From positions 62,001 to 126,000 of the forward strand of contig NZ_JAFAGT010000069.1 in assembly GCF_019237615.1 (NCBI RefSeq): a stretch of DNA of 64,000 bases, written 5' to 3'. The stretch is from Roseateles sp. (lineage in GTDB: Bacteria; Pseudomonadota; Gammaproteobacteria; Burkholderiales; Burkholderiaceae_C). The notes beneath the pieces are model-generated. The model saw nothing but the letters and a program-made list of their open reading frames with translations. It was not told the DNA's origin and searched no databases. The translations under genes and the position numbers were made by a program. Numbering within the stretch: the first letter of the stretch is position 1; each line of letters starts with the position of its first letter. Positions 8,899 to 17,295 of the stretch are shown here, in pieces.

Positions 8899-9438
8899 TC
8901 AGACCGGGCGGCCCAGGCGCATGCGGCCGAGCAACCCGTCCTTGTCGATGAAGTGGTGCTTGAGCGCGGCGACCACGTGGCAAGCCACCAGCGCGACCAG
9001 GACCCAGGACAGCATGCCGTGCAGTTCCTCGAGCTGATGCCCGAGCGCCTTGTCTTTGGGCAGCCAGTTGGGCAACGTCACCAGGTCGAACCAGACCACC
9101 GGCCGGCCCTTGGCCGAGCTCATGGCCCAGCCCAGCAGCGGCACGGCGAGCATTAGCAGGTAGAGCAACCCATGCAGCACTTGAGCGCCCTTGGCCTGCC
9201 AGGCAGGCATGGGCACATCCGGCGGAGGCCGGCGGCCGAAGCGCCAAAGCAGGCGCGCCAGGGCCAGCGCCAGCACGGTGATACCGGCAGAGCGGTGCCA
9301 GTTGACAATCAGCAGCTTGGTGGGCGATCGCTCCAGGCTGACCATATAGAGGCCGACGCAGAACGTCACGATCAAGCCCATCGCGACGAGCCAATGCAGC
9401 ACGACAGCGGTGGCGGTGTAGCGGGCGTTGGAATTCAA
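8899..9438 (-). CDS. Cytochrome b561
   Basis: This 179-residue, four-helix membrane protein belongs to the bacterial cytochrome b561 (CybB) family, which shuttles electrons from quinol to small periplasmic acceptors. Haem-ligand histidines appear in VVLHWLVA (helix 1), NWHRSAG, QLEELHG and ACHVVAALKHH. The length is typical of the family. I choose a TTG at 9438 because GGAG lies 6 bases ahead and the family N-terminus (NSNARYTATAVVLHW) starts there. Upstream in-frame codons extend into the repeat array and are unlikely to be coding. It is the first gene of the operon with the regulator and efflux system, so it may help the cell under the same stress. Confidence 0.85.
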   Translation of the reverse strand: MNSNARYTATAVVLHWLVAMGLIVTFCVGLYMVSLERSPTKLLIVNWHRSAGITVLALALARLLWRFGRRPPPDVPMPAWQAKGAQVLHGLLYLLMLAVPLLGWAMSSAKGRPVVWFDLVTLPNWLPKDKALGHQLEELHGMLSWVLVALVACHVVAALKHHFIDKDGLLGRMRLGRPV

Positions 9439-9919
9439 CGAGGTCTCCAGTCCGTGCGGCGCCTGCTTGGGCGCCACATCTATGGATGAGGACGCTAGTG
9501 ACTGAAGCTGACCCCTGCCTGAAACAAGTCTGAAAGAATGTTCAGGTTTGGCGGACCTGGCTCCCCATCGGAGGCTTCTACGGCAAGCAGCGCTCGGATA
9601 TGGGCAGCACATTTGCTTTGCCCGCTCCTATCTTCGAATTGCCTTCCAAGGGCTTTCCCGCCCCCTGCCCCATGACTCTGCCGGTGAATCGAGCCGCTCG
9701 CGAGCTTTCCCGTCAGGGGATCGGGCGGAATCCATCGGGGCCAGCGGAGGCCGGACGACTGCCACCCGTCCGGCCGATGGCGACGGGGCTTCTGGGCGCC
9801 ACACCGTCCATACGCCGCGGCAAAGCGGCTTCAACTGCTTGACTGCGGCACGGTCCAGCCGGCGACTCGGCGTCTAAAAGCGCCCTGGCGCAGCGACGCG
9901 GCGGTGCACCCGGCCCGTC
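9439..9919. other. 481-base intergenic region without a convincing gene
   Basis: Between the cytochrome start and the end of the NHL-propeller gene I find no convincing coding sequence. Open frames on the plus strand (9548-9877, 9600-9842) have no recognisable domain and arise from GC-rich composition. The right-hand part holds the repeat array at 9508-9540 and presumably the operon promoter. Nothing else stands out. Confidence 0.5.
9508..9540 (-). promoter_or_regulatory. Triple 11-bp direct repeat upstream of cytochrome b561 operon
   Basis: Three 11-mers begin at 9508, 9519 and 9530 (plus strand): CTGACCCCTGC, CTGAAACAAGT, CTGAAAGAATG. The CTGAA core recurs every 11 bases, as in the array at 8150-8182, and both lie 50-70 bases upstream of a start codon in the same orientation. 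This is the expected layout of a site for the OmpR-type regulator encoded in the same operon. A TTCAGG follows at 9541. Confidence 0.55.
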
Positions 9920-11059
9920 TCAGGGGCGCGGCACGAACTTCTGCAATCGCTTCCCGGTATCGACTTCACCCGCGTAGAGATTTCCGTGCGAGTCGATGGC
10001 CAGATCGTGCACCCAGTGGAATTGGCCGGCGTACCGGCCGGGGCGCCCGAGCGTGCCGCGCACCTCGCCGGTCGCACGGTCGATTGCAAGAATCTGGTTG
10101 TTCGCACCGTCTGCCAACAGCAGCCAGCGCTGCCCCGCGTCGCGTGAAATCACGAGATCCCACACCGAGCCCGCCATCAAGGTTTCCGGCTCCACCGAGA
10201 ACTCCCTGACGAAGCTGCCGTCATGCTGGAACACCTGCACACGGTTGTTCAATCGGTCGCAGACGTAGACCAGCCCATCGTGCGCGAGGCGCACACAGTG
10301 CACGGGGTTGCCGAACTGGCTCAACTGGGCAGGGGTTGGTGCTGCCGTGCGCGGCGAGTCAGGCTTGTCAAAGGGCGCGGCAGGTCGGCCGTAGGCGCCC
10401 CAGCTGCGCTTGAAAGCACCGGTCTCGCTGTCGAAGACGACGATTCGCTTGTTGTAATAGCCATCGGCGACATAGACCTCACGTGCAGCCACGTCGACTT
10501 CGACGCCTGCGGCCCGCCCAACCCGGCTGGTGTCGCTGTTTCCCGTCTGCGGCCCGATCTTGCCGATCTGCATCACAAAGCGGCCATCACGGGTGAACTT
10601 GAGGATCTGCCCGTCCTGCTCCCCGTTGCCGGTGATCCACACGAAGCCTCGCCCATCGACATGGATGCCGTGCTCGTTCTGCGGCCAGTCGTAGCCGGCC
10701 CCGGGCCCTCCCCAGGAACGCAGCAACCTGCCGGCCGCGTCAAACTCCAGCACCGGCAGGGCTGGAGCGCAGCACTTCGACAGCGGCGGGCTCCTCGTCG
10801 CGCCACGCTCGTCCGGTGTCAGGCTGCCTGGGCGCTGCAAGACCCACACATGGTCGGCATTGTCCGTGGCGACCCCGCTGACCTGGCCAAGGATCCAGTT
10901 GTTCGGCAACGGCTGCGGCCATGCCGCGTCGACAACAAAGCGAGGGACGTCGCCACCATTTCCCGGCAGCGCCGTGGACGCACACCCGACAACCGCGATG
11001 CATGCAGTGAGCGTGGCCGCCCATCGCGCTGTTGCCAGAACCAGTCGCCCGTTCGACAT
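9920..11059 (-). CDS. Six-bladed beta-propeller (NHL-repeat) lipoprotein
   Basis: This 379-residue protein has a lipoprotein signal (hydrophobic LTACIAVV then G-C at about residue 25-26), so it is probably anchored in the outer membrane or periplasm. The mature part consists of NHL-like blades. Repeating patterns such as GIHVDGRGFVWITG, GVEVDVAAREVYVADGYYNKRIVVFD, CVRLAHDGLVYVCDRLNNRVQVF and DLAIDSHGNLYAGEV each give one strand set. Relatives include the lyase domain of peptidyl-glycine amidating enzymes, but the active-site residues are not evident, so function is unknown. The ATG at 11059 has GAGGG upstream. It is separated from the kinase cluster by about 117 bases. Confidence 0.75.
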   Translation of the reverse strand: MSNGRLVLATARWAATLTACIAVVGCASTALPGNGGDVPRFVVDAAWPQPLPNNWILGQVSGVATDNADHVWVLQRPGSLTPDERGATRSPPLSKCCAPALPVLEFDAAGRLLRSWGGPGAGYDWPQNEHGIHVDGRGFVWITGNGEQDGQILKFTRDGRFVMQIGKIGPQTGNSDTSRVGRAAGVEVDVAAREVYVADGYYNKRIVVFDSETGAFKRSWGAYGRPAAPFDKPDSPRTAAPTPAQLSQFGNPVHCVRLAHDGLVYVCDRLNNRVQVFQHDGSFVREFSVEPETLMAGSVWDLVISRDAGQRWLLLADGANNQILAIDRATGEVRGTLGRPGRYAGQFHWVHDLAIDSHGNLYAGEVDTGKRLQKFVPRP

Positions 11060-11176
11060 GATGAATGCCCTCAGAGCCCGCCCTACCGCAGGCAAGTGTC
11101 GACCATCACAGCGTGGCTGCATAGAGCAGTTGCGCCCACGCCTGGCCGGGACACTATCGCCCGGGGCATGGCCGGC

Positions 11177-13282
11177 CTATGCCGCCAACCCATCCTGCGC
11201 AGCCCCCTGGACCGGGATCCGAACCCTGAAACAGGTTCCCACGCCGACCTCCGACTCCAGCTCGATGCGGCCGCCATGCTTCTGCACGATGGAAAAGGAC
11301 AGCGACAGGCCCAGGCCTGTCCCCTTGCCCACCGGCTTGGTCGTGAAGAAAGGCTCGAAGATGCGCCGTCTGACCTCCTCGGTCATGCCGCTGCCGGTGT
11401 CCGCCACCTCGACGCTGACCCAGCCGTCCGCTGCCCGTGTCCTCAGCGTGATCGTGCCGCGCTCGGGAATGGCGTGGGCCGCATTGACGATGAGGTTCAT
11501 GAACACCTGGTTGAGCTGCGCCGCGATGCAACGCACCGGCGGCAGCTCGCCGTAGTCCTTGCGCACCACCGCCTTGTACTTGACTTCGTTCATGACGACG
11601 TTGAGCGTCGAGTCCAGGCCCACATTAAGGTCCGCGTCCTGCCAGTCGGCCTGGTCGACCCGCGAAAAGTTCTTCAGGTCCTGCACGATCTTCTTCACGC
11701 GCAGCAACCCCTCCTCGCTCTCGTCGAGCAACTTGGGCAGGTCCTCCTGCACGAAGCCGAGGTCGACGACGGCGTCGACTCGGGCGAGTTCTTCGTTCAC
11801 GTCGGCCGGCAGCGTATCGGCGGGCGCCTGCTTCAGCAGCGCAAGCAGCCCGAAGACGGGCTCGACATAGCCGCGCAGCGAGCCGAGGTTGGAACTGACG
11901 AAGCCGATGGGGTTGTTGATCTCGTGGGCGACGCCGGCGGCGAGCTGGCCGATGGAGGCCATCTTCTCGGACTGCAGCAACTGGTTCTGCGCCTCTTCCA
12001 ACCGCGAGTTGGTCTGTTTGATGCGCTCGTAGTTCAACTCCAGCTCGCGCTGCACGCGGCGTACCTCGGTGCGATCCTGCAGCAACCACCATGTACCGGC
12101 CGTCGGCTCGGACGGACTGGCCACGTAGGCAATGATCTGCACCCACAAGAGATTGCCGGCCAGCGTGCGCACCTCCATCTCGTGGAACAGCGACCCGCCC
12201 TGGGAAAGCACGGGATAGGCGATGCGGCTCAGCTCCTCAAAGTCCTCCTCGCTCTTGAACAGGCTGCGTGTCGGCAGTCCGGCTGGCGACACATCGCCGA
12301 GCTCGAACATCTCGGCGAACTTCCTGTTGCCACGCTGCACGCGGTTGTTGGCCGTCGCGATGATGCCGACAGACGCGTTCTCGAGAAAGGCCTCGAGCTC
12401 GTGATGCGTGCTGAGCAGCTCGGCCGTTCTGTCGACGATCATGTTCTCGAGCTCGACGCGATGGCGGCGCAGCTCATCCTCGGCCTGGCGGCGGCGCGTC
12501 ACATCCTGCAGCGTCTCGATCGCGCCGACCAGCTCGCCCTGCGTGTCGGCAAGGGGGGCCGCCGAGAAGAAGAGCCAGCGCCCCCCGTCACCGAACGCGG
12601 GGAAGAAGCTCTCGACCTCGTAGGCGTTCGCGATGTGAGGCGACGGGTTGCAGCGTTTGCCGTACAGGCGTTCTCGCTCTTGCTCGATGCTGCCATCCAG
12701 GATCAGGTCGGCCAGCAGCGGCCTGGCCTCGGGGTAGAAGGCGCGCCAGGCGTCGTCACGGCCCAGCATGTCGGCGGCTTCGTGGCCTGTCAGCTGCGCG
12801 CAGGCGGCGTTCCAGTGCGTAATCCGGTGGGATTTGTCGATGACGAAGGTCGGCACCGGGTTGTTCTCGAGGATCTGGTAGAGCACACGGCCGACGTCCA
12901 GCAGGCTGCTCTGCACATAGCGGATATCACTGAGATCCTGCCCCGTCAGCACGGCGCAGGCCCGGTCACCCACGACGACGCGCTGGGCCTTGATCTCCAG
13001 CACGCGGCGCGCGCCGCTTCCGGTCTCGGCCTCGATCTCTATCGCCGGCTGCTCCCCCGTCTCGGCGAGACAACGCTCGCAGTAGCGCCCGAGCACATCG
13101 GCGTCGCCGTCAGCCACCCAACCGCGCAACGGCATCTGTCGCAACGCGTCTTCCTCATGGCCGAGCAGGCGCTGCATCGCGGTGTTCGCGAGCAGGACAT
13201 GCGTGGCGTCGAGCACCAGGGTAGGCGTCGTCACGGCCTGCAGCGCGAGGCGAAAGTCATCGCTCAGCGCGGCGCCGCTCAC
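11177..13282 (-). CDS. PAS-domain sensor histidine kinase
   Basis: This 701-residue kinase has no obvious membrane helix, so it is probably cytosolic. It has three PAS-like domains: about 5-115 (TTPTLVLDATHVLLANTAMQ), about 135-275 (NNPVPTFVIDKSHRITHWNAAC) and about 300-425 (ASVGIIATANNRVQRGN). A short coiled coil precedes the HisKA domain, with phosphoacceptor H453 in GVAHEINNPIG. The HATPase part has N (NLIVNAAHAI), G1 (DTGSGM), F (FEPFFTT) and G2 (GTGLGLSLS) boxes. It belongs to the NtrB/HK4-like class. Translation probably starts at the GTG at 13282, which overlaps the TGA of the upstream receiver gene (GTGA). It is coupled to that receiver and to the HD-GYP-like regulator further upstream. 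Confidence 0.9.
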   Translation of the reverse strand: MSGAALSDDFRLALQAVTTPTLVLDATHVLLANTAMQRLLGHEEDALRQMPLRGWVADGDADVLGRYCERCLAETGEQPAIEIEAETGSGARRVLEIKAQRVVVGDRACAVLTGQDLSDIRYVQSSLLDVGRVLYQILENNPVPTFVIDKSHRITHWNAACAQLTGHEAADMLGRDDAWRAFYPEARPLLADLILDGSIEQERERLYGKRCNPSPHIANAYEVESFFPAFGDGGRWLFFSAAPLADTQGELVGAIETLQDVTRRRQAEDELRRHRVELENMIVDRTAELLSTHHELEAFLENASVGIIATANNRVQRGNRKFAEMFELGDVSPAGLPTRSLFKSEEDFEELSRIAYPVLSQGGSLFHEMEVRTLAGNLLWVQIIAYVASPSEPTAGTWWLLQDRTEVRRVQRELELNYERIKQTNSRLEEAQNQLLQSEKMASIGQLAAGVAHEINNPIGFVSSNLGSLRGYVEPVFGLLALLKQAPADTLPADVNEELARVDAVVDLGFVQEDLPKLLDESEEGLLRVKKIVQDLKNFSRVDQADWQDADLNVGLDSTLNVVMNEVKYKAVVRKDYGELPPVRCIAAQLNQVFMNLIVNAAHAIPERGTITLRTRAADGWVSVEVADTGSGMTEEVRRRIFEPFFTTKPVGKGTGLGLSLSFSIVQKHGGRIELESEVGVGTCFRVRIPVQGAAQDGLAA

Positions 13283-13842
13283 AGCCCGACCTCGTCGGGA
13301 TCCTCGAGGATGAAGGAACCGTCGCTGCCCCATCTGACATGGGTGATGCCCGGCTCCAGACGCTCCAGGCGGCGCAGCTCGGCCTCCTGGGCGCTCAGCA
13401 CCCCCCGTTGCTGGCGCACCTGGTCGGCAAGGCATTGGTTTTCCAGCGTCAGCTCGCGGATCCGCAGCACCTGGCGCACCGCGCTGAGCAGGTCGAAGTC
13501 GGCCCAGGGCTTGGAGATGAAGCGGGCGATCTCGGCCTCGTTGATCGCGGCGACCAGGGCATTCAGGTCAGCGTATCCCGACAGGATGATGCGCCCGCAA
13601 TCCGGCTGCACCTGGCGCAGCTCACGCAGGAACTCGACGCCCGTCATGCCGGGCATGCGATGGTCGGAGATGGCCAGCGCGAAGGCGCATTCGCGCGCAC
13701 GCGCCAGGGCCGACGCGCCGTCGGTGAAGACCTCCACCGTGTAGCGGCCGCCGGCGGCGTCCTTCAACCCGGCGTGCAGCAGGCGCTGCAGCGCGCTGAG
13801 AATGCTGGGCTCGTCGTCGACGAGCAGGATGCGCTCACTCAT
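13279..13842 (-). CDS. Response regulator: REC domain with coiled-coil tail
   Basis: This 187-residue protein has a complete receiver domain (VDDEPSILSALQRLL, phosphoacceptor D60 in AISDHRMPG, SGYAD switch region, conserved Lys in SKPW). A helical C-terminal segment of about 60 residues (residues about 125-165) is rich in Leu, Gln and Glu and suggests a coiled coil. No DNA-binding or enzymatic output domain is present. The receiver matches the HupR/RpfG-like subgroup and is similar in layout to the receiver of the next upstream gene. GGAG precedes the ATG. Overlap with the kinase start makes the kinase the natural partner. It may act as a phospho-relay or adaptor. Confidence 0.88.
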   Translation of the reverse strand: MSERILLVDDEPSILSALQRLLHAGLKDAAGGRYTVEVFTDGASALARARECAFALAISDHRMPGMTGVEFLRELRQVQPDCGRIILSGYADLNALVAAINEAEIARFISKPWADFDLLSAVRQVLRIRELTLENQCLADQVRQQRGVLSAQEAELRRLERLEPGITHVRWGSDGSFILEDPDEVGL

Positions 13843-13899
13843 GAACTCTCCTCCGCACCATGCGCTCCGGGACCTGGGCTCGGGCAGCGGCCCGCCGGC

Positions 13900-15216
13900 T
13901 CATGCCGCCGGACCATCCTGCGGCCTCACATGGATGCTGAGCTTGACGCCATGGCGGCCGGCGAACTCGCGCAGCTGCCTGACGACGCGCTCGTCGAAGA
14001 CGAAGCCGGCCGCGAGCAACAAGGTCCCCTGGGGCGACAGCAGGTCTCGCGACAGCACCATGCCGGGTGCGACATCGTTGGCCGGCAGCTCGCGATCCTG
14101 CGGCTTCTCGGTGGGCTCGTCGTCGAGAGCCAGCTCGAAGGCTTGGACGATGCTGGCCTCATAGCGCGTGCCGGCGCCGCCGACGACGAGCGCCTGCGCC
14201 TCCGCCGCCGAGTAATGCTTCAAAGACAGCCGCCCCGCCTGCGCCGCGTGGTAGTCGCTCGCGATGCTGACGATCTGCGCGCCGAACGGCACATCTTCGC
14301 CGCGCAAGCCGTCGGGAAAGCCCTTGCCGTCTATGCGCTCGTGATGGGAGCGCACATAGCGCGCAACGCGCTGCAGCTGGCCCAGCGGCAGCAGCGCGGC
14401 CTCGCCATCGAGCGTGTGCCGGCGGTACAGGGTCAACTCCTCGCTGCTCATTGTCGACAGCGGCTTGCGCAGCATCGCGTCGGGAAAGCCGATCTTTCCG
14501 ACCTCGTGCAGCAGGCCGGCAATGTAGACATCCTGCTCCAGCATCGCGCCGCCGTCGAGGTGGCGGGCGATGCGCCGCGCAAGGCCGCCCACCTGGCGCG
14601 AGTAGCCGGCCATGTCGCTGCCACGCAGCTCCAGGAGGCCGGAGAAGACGTTGATCGACAGCAGGAAGTTCTCCTGAACCTGCGCGAACGAGGCCTCCAG
14701 CATCGCGTTGACCTGCTCGAGCTCGACGGTGCGCGCCCTGACGCGCTCGGCCAGCTCGGCGTTGAAGGCCTGCAGCTCATCGTTCTGCTTGCGCGTCAGC
14801 TGCATCAGCGCACGGTTCTCCTGTTCGAGCCTGCGGCGCTCCAAGCCGTCGTGCACGCACATCAGCAGCTCGCGGTCGTCCCAGGGCTTGGCGACATAGC
14901 GATGGATCTGGCCGCGGTTGATCGCTGCCACCGTGGAGCCGATGTCCGAATAGCCGGTCAGCAGGATGCGCCCGACCGTCGGCCATCGTTCACGCACCTG
15001 CTCCAGCAGGCTGGCGCCGTCCATCTCCGGCATGCGCATGTCGGACACGACGAGGTCCACGGGTTCTGCCTCCAGCATGGCCAGCCCGGCGCGGCCGCTA
15101 TCGGCCAGCAGCACGCGATAGCCCTGCGGCCGGAACAGCCGCCGCAGCGCGCTGAGGATGGAAGGCTCGTCATCAACAAAGAGGACGACCGGCGATTCAG
15201 TGAGCTCTGAATTCAT
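13900..15216 (-). CDS. Response regulator with degenerate HD-GYP-type domain
   Basis: This 438-residue protein has a receiver (phosphoacceptor D59 in VSDMRMPEMDG, Lys in AKPW), a coiled-coil linker at about 130-180, and an HD-GYP-like domain at about 185-335. Canonical HD-GYP phosphodiesterases, which degrade cyclic di-GMP, have HDIGKIGIPD, HHExxDGxGYP and a later D-x-x-DA. Here the first motif is HEVGKIGFPD (H237-E238, D to E), the second is HHERIDGKGFP (Y to F at 300), and the last is DYHAA. Binding or altered metal chemistry rather than standard cleavage is possible. About 100 extra C-terminal residues (FELALDD through LSIHVRPQ) form a domain I do not recognise. GGAGG precedes the ATG. It leads the operon with the REC protein and kinase. 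Confidence 0.85.
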   Translation of the reverse strand: MNSELTESPVVLFVDDEPSILSALRRLFRPQGYRVLLADSGRAGLAMLEAEPVDLVVSDMRMPEMDGASLLEQVRERWPTVGRILLTGYSDIGSTVAAINRGQIHRYVAKPWDDRELLMCVHDGLERRRLEQENRALMQLTRKQNDELQAFNAELAERVRARTVELEQVNAMLEASFAQVQENFLLSINVFSGLLELRGSDMAGYSRQVGGLARRIARHLDGGAMLEQDVYIAGLLHEVGKIGFPDAMLRKPLSTMSSEELTLYRRHTLDGEAALLPLGQLQRVARYVRSHHERIDGKGFPDGLRGEDVPFGAQIVSIASDYHAAQAGRLSLKHYSAAEAQALVVGGAGTRYEASIVQAFELALDDEPTEKPQDRELPANDVAPGMVLSRDLLSPQGTLLLAAGFVFDERVVRQLREFAGRHGVKLSIHVRPQDGPAA

Positions 15217-15497
15217 TGCATGCCTCCACTTGCGGGCCAGCAGTGACAGGTCCGCCGAAGCGTGAGTTTAGGCAGGCAGCGCGGACTTGGGTGTCTATCT
15301 TTTCCGAACGCCCTCGGCGGGGCATCATCAAGGCCTCGCCGGCTCCGATCCGGGGTGCAGTTGCGCGCGTCGCCGCCGGCCCCTGTCGCGTGGCGATCAG
15401 GCTTGGTCCGCGCAGGCCGCGCCCACAGGCACAGGCGGGCAGCGGCGGCGGGTTTAATATTCGCGATTGCCTATATAGCGAACTAGAGGAGACACCA

Positions 15498-16142
15498 ATG
15501 CAATCCAATGGATCACCAAAGGCTTTGTCACGAGGTACCGGTTCGGCGCGGCGCCGGCTGGGCCTGCAGGCAGTCGCGGCCCTGGCGCTGATGCTCGGGA
15601 ATGGCTGGACGGCGGCGGTCACCGACCCGGCCTCGCTGCCGGAGCCCAAGCGCACCAAGGCGGGCATGTACCTGAGCGCGAGCGAGGTGCCCGGCTTCAT
15701 CCAGTCCCAGGGCGGCGCCTCGCGTGTCCTCTTTCTCGACATCCGGACCCGGGCCGAAGCCATGTTCGTCGGCATGCCCACCGCTGTGGATGCGCTGGTG
15801 CCTTTCGTCGAGTTGCAGGAGTTGATGACCGACTGGGATGCGCAGCGCAACGCCTACAAGCTCGAGCCTATGCAGGACTTCGTGCCCGAGGTGCGCCGGC
15901 GTCTGGTGCAGAAGGGCTTGCAGCCCACGGACGCCGTCGTGCTGATCTGCCGCTCCGGCGACCGCAGCGCCCGTGCCGCCAACCGGCTGGCCGAGGACGG
16001 CTTCACGCGGGTATGGTCGGTCGTCGATGGCTTTGAGGGCGACCTGGACAAGGAAGGCCGTCGCAGCGTGAACGGCTGGCGAAACGCGGGCCTGCCCTGG
16101 AGCTACAAGCTGGACCGCAGCCGCATGTATTTCCCGCGCTGA
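15498..16142 (+). CDS. Exported rhodanese-domain protein
   Basis: This 214-residue protein has an N-terminal signal-like segment (basic GSARRRLGLQ then AVAALALMLGN). A rhodanese domain follows, with the active-site loop CRSGDRSARAA at about residues 155-165; the Cys would carry persulfide sulfur. After the hydrophobic region the protein probably works in the periplasm. GAGGAG lies 8 bases before the ATG. The open frame runs back to 15216, but the upstream part has no signal and reads as non-coding. An AT-rich patch at 15452-15477 (TTTAATATTCGC and CTATATAG) is the likely promoter area. The insert between the first half and the loop (LQELMTDWDAQRNAYKLEP) is longer than in single-domain rhodaneses. 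Confidence 0.85.
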   Translation: MQSNGSPKALSRGTGSARRRLGLQAVAALALMLGNGWTAAVTDPASLPEPKRTKAGMYLSASEVPGFIQSQGGASRVLFLDIRTRAEAMFVGMPTAVDALVPFVELQELMTDWDAQRNAYKLEPMQDFVPEVRRRLVQKGLQPTDAVVLICRSGDRSARAANRLAEDGFTRVWSVVDGFEGDLDKEGRRSVNGWRNAGLPWSYKLDRSRMYFPR

Positions 16143-16257
16143 GCCATGCGCGCAGCGCCCCCCTCAAGCCCGGGGGGACAGGCACCTCAGCCCTGGGCTC
16201 GCCATGCGGCGGCCGGAAGTGCTACAAGAAGCTGCCTGCTTTTCGCGAGGAGCGGTG

Positions 16258-16467
16258 ATGAACTTCCAGCACGCGTTCGTATCGATGATCTTCCTCGTTG
16301 CCCTCATTGGGCTGGCGTTCCTCGGGGTCTCGTTGGAGCACGCACTCAGGCTCGGCGATCTGGCACTCATGGCGCACCACCCCCTCTTCAGTTCGGGTGT
16401 CGCGTCATTGAGCACGGCCGCGCTGGGTGGCCTGTTGCTGCAGGGCCTCAGCCGCCCATCCCGCTGA
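16258..16467 (+). CDS. Small two-helix membrane protein, unknown function
   Basis: This 69-residue protein starts at the ATG at 16258 with GAGGAG about 8 bases upstream. It has two hydrophobic stretches, MIFLVALIGLAFLGVSLEHAL and SLSTAALGGLLLQGL, so it is predicted to sit in the inner membrane. I do not recognise the family. An upstream in-frame ATG at 16204 lacks a ribosome site. A strong hairpin terminator follows 26 bases after its stop, which supports it being a real transcribed gene. Confidence 0.6.
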   Translation: MNFQHAFVSMIFLVALIGLAFLGVSLEHALRLGDLALMAHHPLFSSGVASLSTAALGGLLLQGLSRPSR

Positions 16468-16492
16468 AGACCCGGGCTTCGCCCCGGCAACG

Positions 16493-16520
16493 AAAAGCCG
16501 GCTGCGTGCAGCCGGCTTTT
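16493..16520. terminator. Strong bidirectional intrinsic terminator
   Basis: A perfect 13-base-pair stem (AAAAGCCGGCTGC with its complement) and a two-base spacer between arms is flanked by A and T runs on both sides. It can stop transcription of the small membrane protein gene from the left and of the PEP-CTERM gene from the right. Confidence 0.9.
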
Positions 16521-16538
16521 CGTTTTGGCGCCCGCCGA

Positions 16539-17117
16539 TCAGTCGCGGCGGCGGCGGGCCAGCAGCAGAGCGGCGCCGCCCAGCATCAGCGCGACGCTGC
16601 CCGGCTCGGGTACGGCGCTGATGTTGTCCAGCGCCACGGCGTTGGCCATGCCGGTCAGGTCGAAGGACATGGCCGTGCCGCTGAAGCTCAGCACGGCATG
16701 GTTCCAGGCGCTGTAGTCGGCCGAGTTGGCCGTCAGGTCGAGGCTGCCCAGCAGCGTGCCGGTGCCGTTCAGGCCGGAGTAGGCCTTGATGGCGATGGGC
16801 GCGTCGCTCGGGGTTGAGTAGAAGAAGCTCAGGCCGCCGGTGACGCCCGCGCTGACGTTCATGAAGGCGGTGGTGTTGACGATGCCGTCCAGCTGCACGA
16901 AGGCCACGCCCAGCGGCGACGGCGCGTTGCTGAAGTAGGTGAAGTCGGCGTCGTTGGACAGGCCCAGCACGTTGGTGAAAGACACGCCGCTGGCGGCGTA
17001 GGTGTCGGCCACCTCCTCACCGTAGGACCAGGTCTTTTCAAAGTCCACGAACAGCGGGGCGGCCGCGAAGGCCGGCGAGGCCAGGCCGAGAGCCAGGGCG
17101 AGGGAGGCGAGCTTCAT
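16539..17117 (-). CDS. PEP-CTERM sorting-domain protein
   Basis: This 192-residue secreted protein has a signal peptide (MKLASLALALGLASPAFA). Its middle is rich in Gly, Ser, Thr and Asn and predicted to be beta-structured (for example VDFEKTWSYGEEVADTY, SFFYSTPSDAPIAIKAYSG). The C-terminus has a full PEP-CTERM tripartite tail: VPEPGS, hydrophobic VALMLGGAALLLA, then RRRRD. Exosortase/archaeosortase systems recognise such tails and process the protein at the cell surface, usually together with exopolysaccharide. No exosortase gene is in the window. GGAG lies 7 bases ahead of the ATG. A weak resemblance to lipid- or sugar-binding jelly-roll proteins is possible but unproven. Confidence 0.85.
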   Translation of the reverse strand: MKLASLALALGLASPAFAAAPLFVDFEKTWSYGEEVADTYAASGVSFTNVLGLSNDADFTYFSNAPSPLGVAFVQLDGIVNTTAFMNVSAGVTGGLSFFYSTPSDAPIAIKAYSGLNGTGTLLGSLDLTANSADYSAWNHAVLSFSGTAMSFDLTGMANAVALDNISAVPEPGSVALMLGGAALLLARRRRD

Positions 17118-17295
17118 CGAAGAACTCCAGGGCTTGAGGGTTTGGGGCGGCGGTGGCCGCAGCGTCTTGGTCGGGGGCGCAGTGTGGTGGGCAATGACGA
17201 CAGCCACGTGACGCCACCAAGGCAGGCACCAGCGCACTTCACGCCGATGTCATCGGTGGCTGCGATGGTCTCAAGCCCGCCCGCTGCCGCCCGCC

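Noticed and set aside
9548-9877. Possible small gene in the 481-base gap
   Set aside because: No ribosome site, no domain, Arg/Ser-rich product; probably chance.
10223-13744. Long plus-strand open frame of 1173 codons
   Set aside because: It lies fully antisense to the kinase, REC and NHL genes, which have recognisable domains; composition explains the open frame.
16150-16180. C-run/G-run hairpin after the rhodanese gene
   Set aside because: A simple homopolymer pairing with no T tract; weak evidence for termination.
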